A stretch of 40,637 nt of DNA from Deltaproteobacteria bacterium (GTDB lineage: Bacteria; Myxococcota_A; Polyangia; Polyangiales; JADJMO01): assembly GCA_016182965.1 (NCBI GenBank), contig JACPFM010000148.1, positions 1 through 40,637 of the forward strand. The letters are read 5' to 3'. A program made the position numbers and the translations under genes. A model generated the notes under the pieces. That model did not search any database and had not been told where the DNA came from. It was given only the letters and a program-made list of their open reading frames with translations. This document shows positions 40,389 to 40,637 of the stretch, piece after piece. Numbering within the stretch: the stretch's first letter is position 1; the number at the start of each line of letters is the position of its first letter.

Positions 40389-40637
40389 CATCTGCTCGGC
40401 CGCAGCCATCGACAGATCGCGACGAGCGTCGGGGTGAGCCCCGGCGGCGTGAGCGGGACGTTGAAGCGCGCGGAGCTGGTCGGGATCGACTGGGCGACGT
40501 CGCAGACGATGACGGAGGACGAGATCGAGCAGCGGCTGTACGGGCCGAAGCTCCACGCGCGCGCCGAGCGACCGATGCCCGACGCCGCGGCGATGCATCT
40601 CGAGCTGCGCCGCCCTGGCGTGACCCTGCAACTGCTC
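40387..40637 (+). pseudogene. IS21-type istA transposase fragment, frameshifted
   Basis: Plus-strand codons read KHLLGRSHRQIATSVGVS, matching the N-terminal helix-turn-helix of IS21-family IstA (SHRQIA...S.GVS). After a one-base loss near 40441 they continue GGVSGTLKRAELVGIDW, then MTEDEIEQRLYGPKLH and ERPMPDAAAMHLELRRPGVT up to the window end, also typical of IstA (PMPD...H.EL...GVTL.LL). No ATG or intact 5' end precedes it. The frame is broken, and the remaining istA/istB would lie outside the window. It marks the right part as a mobile-element-rich region. Confidence 0.7.

Overview
The window is GC-rich DNA that looks like a Myxococcota (Polyangia-type) chromosome. The signs are several lipoproteins with Asp/Ala/Gly-rich linkers after the lipobox, a 1.3 kb-residue kinase-ATPase fusion, a thrombospondin-3/OmpA outer-membrane protein, a sigma-54 enhancer-binding regulator, and frequent GTG starts with ATGA/GTGA gene overlaps. 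I saw no rRNA, tRNA or CRISPR array. This placement is inference from gene style.

Layout. 0-3 kb: a Cys-rich lipoprotein, a Sel1-repeat lipoprotein, a GpsA-like dehydrogenase and a very basic small protein. 3-8 kb, minus strand: a compact and apparently complete phosphotransferase system (EIIA, EIIC, HPr-EI fusion, EIIB in overlapping frames), then a PH-like membrane protein and a hibernation factor fused to a cold-shock domain. 8-10.2 kb: a VWA lipoprotein followed by a repeat-dense 770-bp spacer with two unrelated tandem arrays on either side of a 187-bp palindromic element. 10.2-26 kb: tex, a GNAT enzyme, a kinase/pseudo-cyclase/ATPase/TPR giant, an OmpA protein with a coupled propeller lipoprotein, and metH preceded by an ArsR-methyltransferase fusion with a perfect palindrome just before its start; then a zinc-finger gene coupled to a cysteine-free glutaredoxin-like gene. 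26-35 kb: a 3' remnant of a PolX-like gene, an STN-domain lipoprotein with a repeated lipobox, a histidine kinase/NtrC-type regulator pair divergent from a SulP transporter and beta-carbonic anhydrase, a PrmA-like methyltransferase, and a double RanBP2-type zinc-finger membrane protein.

From about 34.9 kb to the end the sequence changes character. Genes are shorter and poorly conserved, there are broken frames, and an IS21-type istA fragment sits at the edge. This looks like an accessory island. Its core is a three-gene cluster with good ribosome-binding sites: a PD-(D/E)XK-like protein with a zinc finger, a protein with an Rx4H HEPN motif, and a zinc-ribbon protein with a DpnII/MboI-like nuclease domain. 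A TIGR02391 (Ymh)-like protein with a second Rx4H motif follows. I regard this nuclease/HEPN cluster as the best candidate for an undescribed, probably defensive, system. The SulP/carbonic anhydrase regulatory region is the best candidate for a new regulatory circuit.
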